Part shown: positions 18,539 through 28,182 of the stretch, piece by piece
Layout of the letters: each line of letters starts with the position of its first letter
How positions within the stretch are numbered: the stretch's first letter is position 1
Assembly (NCBI RefSeq): GCF_000143685.1
Contig: NC_014328.1
Coordinates: forward strand, 3,224,001 to 3,288,000
Length of the DNA: 64,000 nucleotides
Origin: Clostridium ljungdahlii DSM 13528
GTDB lineage: Bacteria > Bacillota > Clostridia > Clostridiales > Clostridiaceae
Direction of reading: 5' to 3'
Notes under the pieces: generated by a model
What the model was told of the DNA's origin: nothing
Database searches by the model: none
What the model saw: only the letters and a program-made list of their open reading frames with translations
Position numbers and translations under genes: made by a program

Positions 18539-20317
18539 ATGAATAAAACTATAAATATTAAATTACTAAGCTTATTGTCAGGATTAATAGTTCTCGGTTC
18601 ATTATTTATAGGATGCAGCAGCGTAAATTCTAAGAGTATAAGTAATGAAACTATTAAGGATTCATCAGTACCTCAAAATTTAATAGTACCAACTTTAGCT
18701 TATAATGATAATAGCATTACTTTAGCATGGCACAAGCCAGACAATTACAAAGACATTACTAAATATAACATCTATTTGAATGGAAAATACATAGGTAATA
18801 CAAATAGTATATCATCCAAGTCCAAATCATTGGTTGATAACTTTTATAAAGATCCTAGTAATAATTCAGCCGTAAAAATAAGTGAGCATACTTATACTGT
18901 TACAGGACTTAAACCAAATACCACTTATAAATTTACTGTTAGATCTGTTAACAATAATGGAACTGAATCAAAGGACAGCAATACCATTATTGAAACTACA
19001 ACTAAAATACCAAAAATATTTGATGTAACTAGATATGGAGCTATTGGTGATGGACAATCCCTTGATACAAAGTCCATTCAAGCTGCTATTGATGCTTCTA
19101 CTAATGGTTCAGAAGTGATTCTTCCATCGGGAAAGACTTTTAAGTCAGGTGCACTTTGGTTGAAACCTGGTATTATTTTCAGAGTAGATGGAACTCTTAT
19201 TGGCTCAGATAACCCGGAGGATTATATAAAAACTGATGCTACATCAAAAGATACCAATAAAAGTAATGCTCTTATTAATGCTATTGGCACTAATAACAGC
19301 AAAGATTTAAAAATAATTGGAAGCGGCACAATAGACGGAAACGGATGGAAACAGGGTAACGCTGATGCCCTCACTGGATTCCCAAATTCTTTAAAAAGCA
19401 GCTTAAAAACAGTTTCAGGAAATGGTATCCTGGCAGCCAATCAATTTAAGTTAGCAAAAAATAATGGACTTTCTGATACTAAGGCCTATTCTACGAGATC
19501 AAATCTTGTTTCAATTAGCCATATAGATAATGTATATTTAGGTGACGGTCTTTCTTTTGAAAATCCTTCACAGCACACTATTGTAACAAGTCACTGCAAT
19601 AACACAGTTTTAAACGGTGCCCTTGTTAAAACTTTTGATTGTAATAACGCAGATGGTATCGATTTTGATTCAAATGGTTTAATCGTATTAAATAGTGTAT
19701 TTGATACTGGTGACGACGATATAAATTTTACGGCTGGAAAAGGTGCAGAAGATGAAAAAACTCGCAACCCGGTAGACAATGTATGGATATTTGATAATTA
19801 CTTTGCCCACGGTCATGGTGCTGTAGTAGCTGGAAGTAATACAGCTGCTTGGATAGAAAATATTCTTGCCGAAGACAATGTGTTAAATGGCACAGGTGCA
19901 GGCCTTAGATGTAAAACAACACCACAAACAGGTGGTGGTGCAAAAAATATAACCTTTCGTGATTCTGCACTCAAAAACATTACTGACAGCGAAGGTGAAC
20001 CTTTTACTTTCACATCCAATTATTCTGATTCAAATAAAGCTCAAGGCTTTAAACCAGCTTTAAATCTACCACAATTTAAAGATATTTCCGTTATCAATTG
20101 TAGCATAGACAGTTCGAAAAGTAATGCTATATTTGTGTCCGGACTAAAAGATTCCTATGATGACAACATAAATTTTGCAGACACATCATTTAAAAATACA
20201 AAACCTGCTAGTATAAATTATCTTAGTAATAGTACATTTAAAAATATAACATTTGATGCTAATATAAAAAATCCTTGGATTACAAGTAACTCTAAAAATC
20301 TTGTTTTTGAAAAGTAG
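18539..20317 (+). CDS. Lipoprotein polygalacturonase (FN3 + GH28)
   Basis: 592 residues. A lipoprotein signal ends at LFIGC (Cys26). A fibronectin type III domain covers about 43-152 (TLAWHKPDNYKDITKYNIYL), followed by a right-handed beta-helix GH28 domain from about 158 (FDVTRYGAIGDGQSLDTKSI). The GH28 active-site motifs are recognisable: NADGIDFDS, TGDDDINF with catalytic Asp at about 392-394, HGHGAVVAGS and a later RCK. It should cleave polygalacturonate outside the cell, probably as an exo-enzyme. It stands alone with its own terminator, and no other pectin genes are in view. Confidence 0.85.
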   Translation: MNKTINIKLLSLLSGLIVLGSLFIGCSSVNSKSISNETIKDSSVPQNLIVPTLAYNDNSITLAWHKPDNYKDITKYNIYLNGKYIGNTNSISSKSKSLVDNFYKDPSNNSAVKISEHTYTVTGLKPNTTYKFTVRSVNNNGTESKDSNTIIETTTKIPKIFDVTRYGAIGDGQSLDTKSIQAAIDASTNGSEVILPSGKTFKSGALWLKPGIIFRVDGTLIGSDNPEDYIKTDATSKDTNKSNALINAIGTNNSKDLKIIGSGTIDGNGWKQGNADALTGFPNSLKSSLKTVSGNGILAANQFKLAKNNGLSDTKAYSTRSNLVSISHIDNVYLGDGLSFENPSQHTIVTSHCNNTVLNGALVKTFDCNNADGIDFDSNGLIVLNSVFDTGDDDINFTAGKGAEDEKTRNPVDNVWIFDNYFAHGHGAVVAGSNTAAWIENILAEDNVLNGTGAGLRCKTTPQTGGGAKNITFRDSALKNITDSEGEPFTFTSNYSDSNKAQGFKPALNLPQFKDISVINCSIDSSKSNAIFVSGLKDSYDDNINFADTSFKNTKPASINYLSNSTFKNITFDANIKNPWITSNSKNLVFEK

Positions 20318-20344
20318 TTGTACCTTGTTTTCTATTTAAAAATA

Positions 20345-20396
20345 AATCACTTGAGGCAATAAGAATTTTTTATCTATTCTATTGCCCAAGTGATTT
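20345..20396. terminator. Terminator after the polygalacturonase gene
   Basis: AATCACTTGAGGCAATA and TATTGCCCAAGTGATTTTA pair with one mismatch around a loop of about 15 bases, followed by T-rich sequence. It could also serve the convergent ATPase gene. Confidence 0.7.
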
Positions 20397-20414
20397 TATT
20401 ATAGTCACTTTACC

Positions 20415-21164
20415 TCACTTGTCATTTATAAGTATGTCCATCATCTTATCTGTATTATTTAAAAAACTCTTCATCACTTGATAGTGTTCTGTTTCTTCAT
20501 ATCTAACTTTTTTAATAGAGTCCTTTATCTCATATATAACTGCGTCAGGATATGCCATTATAATTGGAGAATGAGTTGCTATGATAAACTGTGAATCTTT
20601 TTCTATAAGTTCATGTATTTTTGAAATCATAGCCATCTGCCTGGATGGAGATAGTGCTGCTTCTGGTTCATCTAATATGTACAATCCCTTTCCACTAAAC
20701 CTATTTATAAATACTGAAAAGAAAGACTCTCCATGAGACTGCTTATGTAATGAACGTCCACCATAATACGATAAAAGTCCTGGAGTTTGTTTTTCAAGAT
20801 CATCAATATTTGTTGCAAGATTATAAAAACTTTCTGCCCTTAAAAAGAATCCATCCTTCGGAGCTCTAATACCCTTAATCAATCTAATGTAATTATATAA
20901 TTTCGAATGAGTATCACAGGTTGCAAAATTAAAATTTTTAGTTCCCCCTTCAGCATTAAATCCAGATAAAACAGCAATTGCCTCAAGAATTGTAGATTTA
21001 CCAGTCCCATTTTCTCCTACAATAAATGTAACCTTAGGATGGAACTTTAAACTGGATAAATTTTTTATAACTGGTAAACAAAATGGGTATGTTGAAAAAG
21101 ATTTTATCTTATCTCTCCTAAGCTCTATACTTCTTAAATACTGATTAACATCCGTTCTTTCCAT
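20415..21164 (-). CDS. AAA/ABC-type ATPase (COG3910-like)
   Basis: 249 residues. It has Walker A GENGTGKST (G50-T58), a long insertion, the ABC-like signature region around YYGGRSLHKQSHGES, Walker B LYILDEPEAAL and the switch IIATHSP. No membrane partner is encoded next to it, so this is a soluble SMC/RecF-like ATPase rather than a transporter subunit; its role is unknown. It starts 18 bases after the IclR-family gene and is probably cotranscribed with it. Confidence 0.8.
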   Translation of the reverse strand: MERTDVNQYLRSIELRRDKIKSFSTYPFCLPVIKNLSSLKFHPKVTFIVGENGTGKSTILEAIAVLSGFNAEGGTKNFNFATCDTHSKLYNYIRLIKGIRAPKDGFFLRAESFYNLATNIDDLEKQTPGLLSYYGGRSLHKQSHGESFFSVFINRFSGKGLYILDEPEAALSPSRQMAMISKIHELIEKDSQFIIATHSPIIMAYPDAVIYEIKDSIKKVRYEETEHYQVMKSFLNNTDKMMDILINDK

Positions 21165-21182
21165 AACTTCTTCACAACCACC

Positions 21183-21968
21183 CTAATATGTAATATTAAT
21201 TCCTAGTACTTTCACTTTCTCACTGATCTTATTTGCTACATTTTTTAACTCATTTTCAATATACTTTATACCTTTAAACCTCATGCGGCTAATAGGTCCT
21301 GAAACACTTATCCCTGCTGCAATCTTTCCTTTACTATTATATATTGGTGCAGAAATACATCCTAAACCATATTCATACTCTTCTATATCGTAAGAAATTT
21401 GCTCTGCTATTATCTTTTTTCTTTCTAACAAAAAATCCTCATAATTTGATATAGTGTTTACTGTTCTTTTTTGATTATGCCTTTTAAAATAAGCTTTAAT
21501 CATTTCGTCATCCTGATAACTAAGAAATATTTTTCCCATAGATGAACAATGCAGAGGAGATACGGGTATTAATCTTGAAACAAGTACTGAACTTTCTCCA
21601 TTTACACTGGAAATTGTCACTACATTATCCTCATCTAATATTCCCAAATTTGTAGATTCTCCAGTTTTTGCAGAAAGATCAACCATAAAAGGTTTTGCAA
21701 TCAAATTTAAGTCAACTTTGGATTTCACTTTTTCACTATACTGAATAAAGATTAACCCTAAACCATATTTCCCATTTTTATCTTTTTCTATAATAGAATT
21801 TTGAAAAAGGGTATTTAAAATTCTATATACTGTTGCTTTAGGTAAGTCAAGATTAGAAGATATTTCGGAAACACCAATAGGAACCTCTGATTTATATATT
21901 TCATTTATAATTTGAATCGCTCTATCAACCATAGAAATACTATCATAATTTTGTGAATTATTAGTCAA
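21183..21968 (-). CDS. IclR family transcriptional regulator
   Basis: 261 residues. A winged HTH lies at the N-terminus (VPIGVSEISSNLDLPKATVYRILNTL), with an IclR effector domain after residue 80 (CSSMGKIFLSY, YGLGCISAPIYN, AAGISVSGPISRM). It starts with TTG, with GAGGAGGG upstream. It diverges from an aminotransferase gene, whose promoter carries a 15-bp palindrome that could be its operator. The inducer is unknown. Confidence 0.88.
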   Translation of the reverse strand: MTNNSQNYDSISMVDRAIQIINEIYKSEVPIGVSEISSNLDLPKATVYRILNTLFQNSIIEKDKNGKYGLGLIFIQYSEKVKSKVDLNLIAKPFMVDLSAKTGESTNLGILDEDNVVTISSVNGESSVLVSRLIPVSPLHCSSMGKIFLSYQDDEMIKAYFKRHNQKRTVNTISNYEDFLLERKKIIAEQISYDIEEYEYGLGCISAPIYNSKGKIAAGISVSGPISRMRFKGIKYIENELKNVANKISEKVKVLGINITY

Positions 21969-22037
21969 AAGGGACTCCCTCCTCTATTACACTATGTTAA
22001 TATAATAATATTATCTATAAATTACGTCAATTTATTA

Positions 22038-22069
22038 TTGAATATTTATAAACATTGTTGAATATTTAT
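22038..22069. promoter_or_regulatory. Direct repeats 20 bp apart in IclR/aminotransferase control region
   Basis: TTGAATATTTAT occurs at 22038-22049 and again at 22058-22069, spaced by two DNA turns, immediately upstream of the aminotransferase -35 box. It may be an activator or cooperative repressor site. Confidence 0.45.
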
Positions 22070-22096
22070 TGAAAATATTTTGATACATGCTATAAT
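22069..22096 (+). promoter_or_regulatory. Promoter of the aminotransferase gene
   Basis: TTGAAA at 22069-22074, a 16-base spacer and TATAAT at 22091-22096. A palindrome follows at the expected transcription start. Confidence 0.7.
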
Positions 22097-22102
22097 AGTT
22101 TT

Positions 22103-22117
22103 TGAAACACCGTTTCA
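22103..22117. promoter_or_regulatory. Candidate IclR operator
   Basis: The palindrome TGAAACACCGTTTCA has perfect 6-bp arms and a 3-bp spacer, placed six bases after the -10 box. The form resembles known IclR-family operators, and the regulator gene is divergent. Confidence 0.55.
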
Positions 22118-22150
22118 GAATCAATTTTCATTATAAGGAGATAATTTAGC

Positions 22151-23332
22151 ATGAAAAATAAATTTTTATCTAAAAGATATTGGAATAGTATATCCACTCC
22201 AATGGGTGAAAGTAATGATCTTTTAAAAAAATTTGATGATATTATTGATTTCAGTCTCGGAGATCCTGATATTACAACTAGTGAAATTATAATAAAAAAA
22301 GCATTTGAAGATGCCATGAATGGCCATACACACTATACAGACTCTTTAGGTGATCCAGAACTTCGTAAAGAAATACGCAAATTTTACTTAAATAAATATG
22401 ATTATAACGTTAAAAGTGATGAATGCATGATCACTACAAGTGGATGTCATGCAATGTGGTTGACTCTAGAAGCCATTCTCGATGATGGAGATGAAGTCAT
22501 AATACATGATCCTTATTTTACTCCATATCCACAGCAAATAAAACTAGCTAGAGGTATTCCTGTACATCTTGAAACCTTTGAAGAAGAAGGATTTCAAGTA
22601 AATCCTAAAAGATTAGAAAACTTAATTACTAATAGAACAAAAGCGATAATAATAAATACACCAAACAACCCTTCAGGAACATGTTTTAAAAAGGAAACAC
22701 TTAAAGAAATTGCAGAAATTGCTATTAAATATGATTTAATCGTAATTGCGGATGATATTTATACACTATTTAGCTACGAAGAACCATTTATTCCAATTAC
22801 TACTCTTGAAAAAATGCGTGAGCGTACAATTACAATTGGCAGTTTCTCCAAAAACTATGCCATGACAGGATGGAGAATAGGCTACCTTATTGCACCTTCA
22901 TTTATCATTCAAACTGCTAAAGATATAAATGAAAATAATGTGTTTGCCTCACCTTCAATATCCCAGCGTGCTGCGATTCATGCACTTAAAAATAGAGATA
23001 AAATACAACCGCAGATTGCTTGCGAATATAAAAAGAGGATTTTTTACGCCTATGATAGAATTTGTTCAATTCCAAATATGTCAGTTTTAAAGCCACGGGG
23101 TAGTATTTACCTTTTTGTCAATATAAAAGCTACAGGACTTAGTTCAAAAGAAGTAGCAGATAAAATGCTAAATGAGGCTCATGTTCTTGTACTTCCTGGT
23201 AATGCTTTCGGTAAATGTGGTGAAGGATACATACGACTTGCCATGACAGTAAATACCAAAAAAATGAATGAAGCATTTAATCGTATAGAAAAAATGAACA
23301 TTTTTAATAAATGCATGGTATCTGCCTTGTAA
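22151..23332 (+). CDS. Class I/II pyridoxal-phosphate aminotransferase
   Basis: 393 residues of the aspartate-aminotransferase fold. It has TTSGCHAMWLTLEA at the PLP phosphate site, NTPNNPSGT, and the Schiff-base Lys234 in SFSKNYAMTGWRIGY. Substrate not predictable; the divergent IclR regulator suggests a catabolic amino acid. AAGGAG precedes the ATG. Confidence 0.88.
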   Translation: MKNKFLSKRYWNSISTPMGESNDLLKKFDDIIDFSLGDPDITTSEIIIKKAFEDAMNGHTHYTDSLGDPELRKEIRKFYLNKYDYNVKSDECMITTSGCHAMWLTLEAILDDGDEVIIHDPYFTPYPQQIKLARGIPVHLETFEEEGFQVNPKRLENLITNRTKAIIINTPNNPSGTCFKKETLKEIAEIAIKYDLIVIADDIYTLFSYEEPFIPITTLEKMRERTITIGSFSKNYAMTGWRIGYLIAPSFIIQTAKDINENNVFASPSISQRAAIHALKNRDKIQPQIACEYKKRIFYAYDRICSIPNMSVLKPRGSIYLFVNIKATGLSSKEVADKMLNEAHVLVLPGNAFGKCGEGYIRLAMTVNTKKMNEAFNRIEKMNIFNKCMVSAL

Positions 23333-23336
23333 CAGA

Positions 23337-23353
23337 GGGCTTCTTTGAAGCCC
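23337..23353 (+). terminator. Hairpin after the aminotransferase gene
   Basis: GGGCTTC and GAAGCCC form a 7-bp stem with a three-base loop five bases after the stop codon. The following sequence is not T-rich, so termination may be weak. Confidence 0.4.
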
Positions 23354-23383
23354 TACAATATACTACTTTGTAATTTGTAATAT

Positions 23384-24202
23384 TTACTTCCAGCGTATAT
23401 CTGCTTTTCTCCTTGGTACAGTTCTTAGATATTTCACATTAGGATATCCAACTATCATGAAAGTTACAACCTTTCTCCCTTTCTTAACTCCAAGAAACTT
23501 ACTTATTTTTTCATCCATTTGGGCAGCCACAGCAGAAAAACCACTAAACAACGTTCCAAGTCCTAAAGAATTAATCATAAGTTCCATATTTGAAGATGCT
23601 AAAGCTCCATTTACTTCCTGTCTTGCCGTAACAACTATTACTACTGGAGCATTAAAAAATAATCTATCGTTTTTAGGGTTTTCTTTATATTCCTTATACA
23701 TATCAATCCATATTTTAGCATATCTTTGATAAAGTATATTTTTTTCATTTGTATCTTTAAGTATTTTTTCTCCAACTTGATTTAAACTTTCAATTATTAA
23801 TTTTCTTAAATCCTGTATTCCATCTCTTACAACTATATAAGATACATCCTGCATATTGCTTGCTGTTTGGGTAAATCTTCCGGCTTCTATAATTTTAAGA
23901 ATTTTTTCATCTTCTATTTTTTTATCCTTAAACTGTCTTATAGTTCTTCTGAACTTGATAAAATTTAATAAAGTATCAGCATCTACGGAAAAATCTTCTT
24001 TATTGTATTCTTTTATATCTTCCATGTTATATTCGTCTGTTGATACTGCACTTTTAGGACACACCGCAATACAGTGCCCGCATTTTATGCAAGTAATATT
24101 ATTTATTTTAGCTTTACCATCTATTATCTCTATGTCTCTTGCAAAACAATCTTTAACACATTGTCCGCATCCTATACACTTTTCACTATTTACATTCATC
24201 AT
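23384..24202 (-). CDS. Nitroreductase family protein with N-terminal 2[4Fe-4S] ferredoxin domain
   Basis: 272 residues. The first 60 carry two CxxCxxCxxxC clusters (CIGCGQCVKDC and CIKCGHCIAVCP). The rest is an FMN-binding nitroreductase fold beginning FIKFRRTIRQFKDKKIEDE, with TQTASNMQ in the flavin region. It should use ferredoxin-level electrons to reduce a nitro compound or other oxidant. AAAGGAG precedes the ATG. A structured repeat lies immediately upstream. Confidence 0.88.
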   Translation of the reverse strand: MMNVNSEKCIGCGQCVKDCFARDIEIIDGKAKINNITCIKCGHCIAVCPKSAVSTDEYNMEDIKEYNKEDFSVDADTLLNFIKFRRTIRQFKDKKIEDEKILKIIEAGRFTQTASNMQDVSYIVVRDGIQDLRKLIIESLNQVGEKILKDTNEKNILYQRYAKIWIDMYKEYKENPKNDRLFFNAPVVIVVTARQEVNGALASSNMELMINSLGLGTLFSGFSAVAAQMDEKISKFLGVKKGRKVVTFMIVGYPNVKYLRTVPRRKADIRWK

Positions 24203-24230
24203 AAAGTCTCTACTCCTTTTTCAATGTAAT

Positions 24231-24367
24231 TTTATCCGATGACTATCTACTCTTAATATTCGCCTTTCTCTAAGTGAAAGTATTAAGAGTAGTTACATCC
24301 CTGGATAACGATCTCTAAGCATTATGTGGAATCAAAACTCCATCTGATGCCAAGAATTCTGTTTATA
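24231..24367 (-). repeat. Structured intergenic repeat, copy D (short form)
   Basis: Same layout as copy B on the minus strand, but the inner hairpin is CTACTCTTAATACTTTC with an A/T-rich complement ending ATTAAGAGTAG. The helix is kept although many bases differ from copies B, G and I. Lies between the hot-dog protein gene and the nitroreductase gene. Confidence 0.85.
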
Positions 24368-24384
24368 CTTTCTTTATTCATATT

Positions 24385-24918
24385 TTAAAGCAGGGTTGCT
24401 TTAAAACATAATATACCATTACTAAAACCTTTAATGAGATTTCCCTCATATTTTATATAAACCGGATTACCACTATAAACAGGATGAACATACTTTACTT
24501 CTATTTCATTGGTTTGAGATGTATCACAAAGTTCTTTCAGTATAAATAATCCTTGTACAACAGGATTTTCCGTGAGATGAATAGAATTTGTATCTCCTGT
24601 AAGATGACTAAAATCTGCAATTTCTTTTTTTGAAAAATTACGCCATAAAGTACCCACATCTTTGATAGATTCTAATTGAGTAGCTTCTTTAACTGTAGCA
24701 TTCATCATTAAATAAACTGTTAATGTTTCTACAACTTCATTATTAACATATCCACTACAGTTGATTACAGAAAGTCGTCTATTGCTTTTTATAATCTCAT
24801 TTTTATAAGTTTCTTTATCTGATTTTGATTGAAATCGTTGATATTTTACCTTGGCAATAAATGCACCATCATAAAAAAAATCATCCTTTGTAGCAAATGC
24901 TCTAAATAAATCTATCAT
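24385..24918 (-). CDS. Hot-dog fold (MaoC-like) protein
   Basis: 177 residues. The C-terminal half carries FSKKEIADFSHLTGDTNSIHL, the hydratase-type motif of MaoC/R-hydratase proteins (Asp and His of the active site are present), then NPVVQGLFIL and a final beta sheet. The N-terminal half (about 1-85) may be a second, degenerate hot-dog repeat. Possible enoyl-CoA hydratase or thioesterase-like activity; substrate unknown. TetR upstream on the same strand may be its regulator. Confidence 0.6.
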   Translation of the reverse strand: MIDLFRAFATKDDFFYDGAFIAKVKYQRFQSKSDKETYKNEIIKSNRRLSVINCSGYVNNEVVETLTVYLMMNATVKEATQLESIKDVGTLWRNFSKKEIADFSHLTGDTNSIHLTENPVVQGLFILKELCDTSQTNEIEVKYVHPVYSGNPVYIKYEGNLIKGFSNGILCFKATLL

Positions 24919-24966
24919 TTTATTCCCACCTTATAAATACTTTATACAATATATCTAAGCTATTTT

Positions 24967-25151
24967 TCATCCGATGGCTAGCTACCAGCCGTAATACCCT
25001 TCTTATAAAGTGGGGAATAACGGCTGCTACGACTCTGGATAAAGATTTCCCCTAAAGGATAACGTCTTCTAAGTGCTAAAGCACTAAGAATCCTGTTAAT
25101 AAGTTTCAGATGGAGAAAAAACTCTACCTGAAACCAAGAACTCTGTTTATA
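24967..25151 (-). repeat. Structured intergenic repeat, copy E (long form)
   Basis: On the minus strand: ATAAACAGAGTTCTTGG, hairpin TTTCAGGTAGAG/CTCCATCTGAAA, the extra module with TTCTTAGTGC/GCACTTAGAA found also in A and H, then TTATCC, an inner hairpin starting CAGCCGTTATTCCCC and ending GGTATTACGGCTG, and CATCGGATGAA. Lies between the TetR and hot-dog genes. Confidence 0.85.
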
Positions 25152-25191
25152 TTTTCTATTTGTGACTTATATTTAAGATATAGCAATAGTT

Positions 25192-25815
25192 TTACTTAGT
25201 GTATTCTGTAAGTAATCTTTTAAATCCATCATAATTGTATTTAAACGCAAATCTCACCACATTTCTTCGTTCATCCCCATTCATATCACCTTCCAGGGAA
25301 TCCAGTAACATATTAAGCATATTGTAAAACACCATTCTTATTACTTTATAATTTTGAGTTGTCCTACAGTTATCTGCAAAATTATATTTTTGCAGATAAC
25401 TACATTCCCGCTGTATTATATTTTCTAATATCTCTTCTTTCAAATTTTCATATTTTGTACCTTTGCTGCACCTTAATAATATTAACAATCTTTTACGATT
25501 TGCTATTAAATCCTCTACCTGTTTATGATTTGGAACATACCTTTCTAAATCTTGTTCATTATTAAAAAAGGCTTTTGTTAATATTGGAAATATATTAGAA
25601 TTATAATTTCTAAAAGCATCTACAAAAGATTGTGGTAAAACAGTATAAAATAAATTTTCTTTGTTTTTAAAATAAATATAAATATTTCCTACTGATATAT
25701 TTGCTTTTTCAGAAATATCCTTCATTTTTGTGTTAAGATACCCTTTTTCTAAAAATATATCTATCGCCGAACTTTCAATTGCCTGCCTAATTTTGTCTTT
25801 TTTTATTTGAGCCAT
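25192..25815 (-). CDS. TetR/AcrR family transcriptional regulator
   Basis: 207 residues. The N-terminal HTH reads IDIFLEKGYLNTKMKDISEKANISVGNIYIYFKNKENL, typical of TetR. The C-terminal ligand domain is not recognisable to a subfamily. Divergent from the MocR gene and upstream of the hot-dog gene; either may be its target. Confidence 0.85.
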   Translation of the reverse strand: MAQIKKDKIRQAIESSAIDIFLEKGYLNTKMKDISEKANISVGNIYIYFKNKENLFYTVLPQSFVDAFRNYNSNIFPILTKAFFNNEQDLERYVPNHKQVEDLIANRKRLLILLRCSKGTKYENLKEEILENIIQRECSYLQKYNFADNCRTTQNYKVIRMVFYNMLNMLLDSLEGDMNGDERRNVVRFAFKYNYDGFKRLLTEYTK

Positions 25816-25983
25816 TTTATCCCCGCCAATATAAAACTGAATATGTAATTCATTTTATAATATGATAGTTTATTTGTCAATAAAGTCTGGATGGTATTAT
25901 AAATATTTAAACTGGATGTTTTTGAAATACACTCAAGTTGATATAATAAGTTTAAGAACAACCTTAGCTAAGCGAGTGATTAT

Positions 25984-27438
25984 ATGGAAATTAAAATAAA
26001 CAGGAAAAGTAAAATTGCTTTATACATTCAAATTGAAAACCAAATAAAAAATATGATTTATTCCAAAATACTTCCTAAAAACTACATATTACCATCTGAA
26101 AGACAACTTGCAAATACATTAAAAGTTAATAGAAGTACCATAATTAAAGCTTATGAAGAGCTCAAAGAAAAAGGTCTCATTGATTCAAATGCTAGAAGAG
26201 GCACTTATATTAGCTTTTACGATAACCATGAGGAAAATGATCATAAAAAGTACTTGTTTTGGGACGAAATATACAGCAAAAGTTCAAATAATAATTTTGA
26301 CAATACAATAACTAAAATTATGAATACCGATATCAATAGCAAAATGATTTCCTTTGGTGGTGGTATGCCATCACCAGATCTATTTCCTCAATTGGAATTT
26401 CAGAAAATACAAATTGATTTATTAAAAAATGAAGCAAAGAACATGTTTTTTCAAAGTCCAGTATCTGGAAACAAAGATTTAAAAAATGAAATTAAAAAAC
26501 TTATGTTAAATAGAGAAGTTAGAATATCTACAAGCGACATAATTGTTACTTCTGGTTCTCAGCAGGGGTTGGATTTAGTTGTAAGAACTTTTGTAAATTA
26601 TAATGATGTAATATTAGTGGAAAACCCAACGTTCTTCGGAGCTATCCAACTTCTTCAGACACTGGGTGCTAAAATCATAAGTATTCCTATGGATAAATGC
26701 GGTATGAAAGTTGATGTGCTAGAATATTTAATTAACGAATTTAACCCAAAATTTATTTATACCATACCAAATTTTCAAAATCCAACAGGAATCACTATGA
26801 GTCTTGAAAGAAGATATGATCTCATTAAAATTTCAGAAAAATATGGAATTCCCATAATTGAAGATGATCCCTATGGTGAACTCAGATATGAAGGTAACTA
26901 TCTTCCGCCTTTAAAAGCATTAGATAAAAGTGGTTATGTAATATATTTAAGTACCTTTTCAAAAGTAATTTCTCTCGGTTTAAGAGTGGGCTGGATCGCT
27001 GCTCCAGAAAGGGTAATAGCTAAACTGAGTTTGTTTAAGCAACTTACTGATTTACATGTAAATACCTTAAGTCAGCATATTGTATGTGAATTTTTAAGAC
27101 AGGGCTATTATAAAAAGCATGTTAAAAAAATAAGAAAAAGCTATTCTCTAAAAAGAGATTTGATGTCTGAAAAACTTACAAGCAATATTAGAAGTATAAA
27201 GTTTTTTAAACCTGAAGGTGGCTTTTACATTTGGTGTAAGCTTCCAGATAATATTTGCTTAAAGTCACTTTTAAAAAGGTCTTTAAAAAATGGAGTAAAT
27301 TATGTCACTGGAGACTCCTTCTACATTAAAAAAGATGAAAAAGGTAATTTTATAAGGTTAAATTTTACTTATCCTAAAAATGAAGAAATTATAAAAGGTA
27401 TAAAGTTATTGCAACTTAGTATATCTGAAATAATTTAA
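25984..27438 (+). CDS. MocR-type GntR regulator / PLP aminotransferase fusion
   Basis: 484 residues. A GntR winged HTH at about 10-75 (LPSERQLANTLKVNRSTIIKAYEEL) is joined to an aminotransferase-fold domain with the PLP lysine K327 in STFSKVISLGLRVGW. Proteins of this build (PdxR, GabR, and others) are transcription factors that sense PLP or an amino-acid adduct. It lies 14 bases before a racemase gene on the same strand, so it may control amino-acid racemisation or D-amino-acid use. Confidence 0.88.
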   Translation: MEIKINRKSKIALYIQIENQIKNMIYSKILPKNYILPSERQLANTLKVNRSTIIKAYEELKEKGLIDSNARRGTYISFYDNHEENDHKKYLFWDEIYSKSSNNNFDNTITKIMNTDINSKMISFGGGMPSPDLFPQLEFQKIQIDLLKNEAKNMFFQSPVSGNKDLKNEIKKLMLNREVRISTSDIIVTSGSQQGLDLVVRTFVNYNDVILVENPTFFGAIQLLQTLGAKIISIPMDKCGMKVDVLEYLINEFNPKFIYTIPNFQNPTGITMSLERRYDLIKISEKYGIPIIEDDPYGELRYEGNYLPPLKALDKSGYVIYLSTFSKVISLGLRVGWIAAPERVIAKLSLFKQLTDLHVNTLSQHIVCEFLRQGYYKKHVKKIRKSYSLKRDLMSEKLTSNIRSIKFFKPEGGFYIWCKLPDNICLKSLLKRSLKNGVNYVTGDSFYIKKDEKGNFIRLNFTYPKNEEIIKGIKLLQLSISEII

Positions 27439-27452
27439 AGGAGATGTTTAAC

Positions 27453-28145
27453 TTGAAAAAAATTGGTTTAATAGGCGGTATGAGTTTTGAATCCACTTTG
27501 GAATATTACAGAATTATAAATGAAACTGTTAAAAAAACTTTAGGAGGACTTCATTCAGCTGAATGTATATTATATTCGGTAGACTTTAATGAAATAGAAA
27601 TTCTTCAACATCAAAATAAGTGGGAGGAATTATCAAATATAATGGTTAATGCTGCTCAAAGTCTTAAAAAAGGTGGCGCTGATTTTATCATAATATGTAC
27701 TAATACAATGCATAAACTAGCTCCTGATATAGAAAGTAAAGTTGGAATCAAGGTTTTACATATAGCAGAAGCTGCAGGTAAAAAAATAATTGAAAAAAAT
27801 ATAAAAACTGTAGGACTCCTTGGAACAAAATTTACTATGGAAGAGGATTTTTATAAAAAAGTGCTGAAAGATAAATTCAATATAAACGTAAGTATTCCAG
27901 ATGAAAATGATAGAGAAGTTATTCACCAAATCATATACAATGAATTATGCAAAGGTATAATAAAGGATCCATCAAGAGAAAAATATAAAAAAATAATAAA
28001 CAAGTTATCTTTAAATGGTGCTGAGGGAATAGTTCTTGGCTGCACTGAAATACCTCTTTTGATAAAACAAAAGGATGTAAACATTCCAATATTTGATACA
28101 ACAGCAATTCATGCTGTTTCTGCTGTTGAGTTTGCCTTAGATTAA
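27453..28145 (+). CDS. Aspartate/glutamate racemase family protein
   Basis: 230 residues. The paired catalytic cysteines are C82 (IICTNTMHKL) and C197 (LGCTEIPLL), with the N-terminal IGLIGGMSFESTLEYY of the Asp/Glu racemase superfamily. It probably interconverts L- and D-aspartate or a related amino acid without a cofactor. TTG at 27453 is chosen because AAAGGAG at 27437-27443 touches the ATG at 27444 directly, which is too close. Likely cotranscribed with the MocR gene. Confidence 0.85.
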   Translation: MKKIGLIGGMSFESTLEYYRIINETVKKTLGGLHSAECILYSVDFNEIEILQHQNKWEELSNIMVNAAQSLKKGGADFIIICTNTMHKLAPDIESKVGIKVLHIAEAAGKKIIEKNIKTVGLLGTKFTMEEDFYKKVLKDKFNINVSIPDENDREVIHQIIYNELCKGIIKDPSREKYKKIINKLSLNGAEGIVLGCTEIPLLIKQKDVNIPIFDTTAIHAVSAVEFALD

Positions 28146-28182
28146 ATGGCATAGACAAAATCTATTATTTACAGACTCAACT

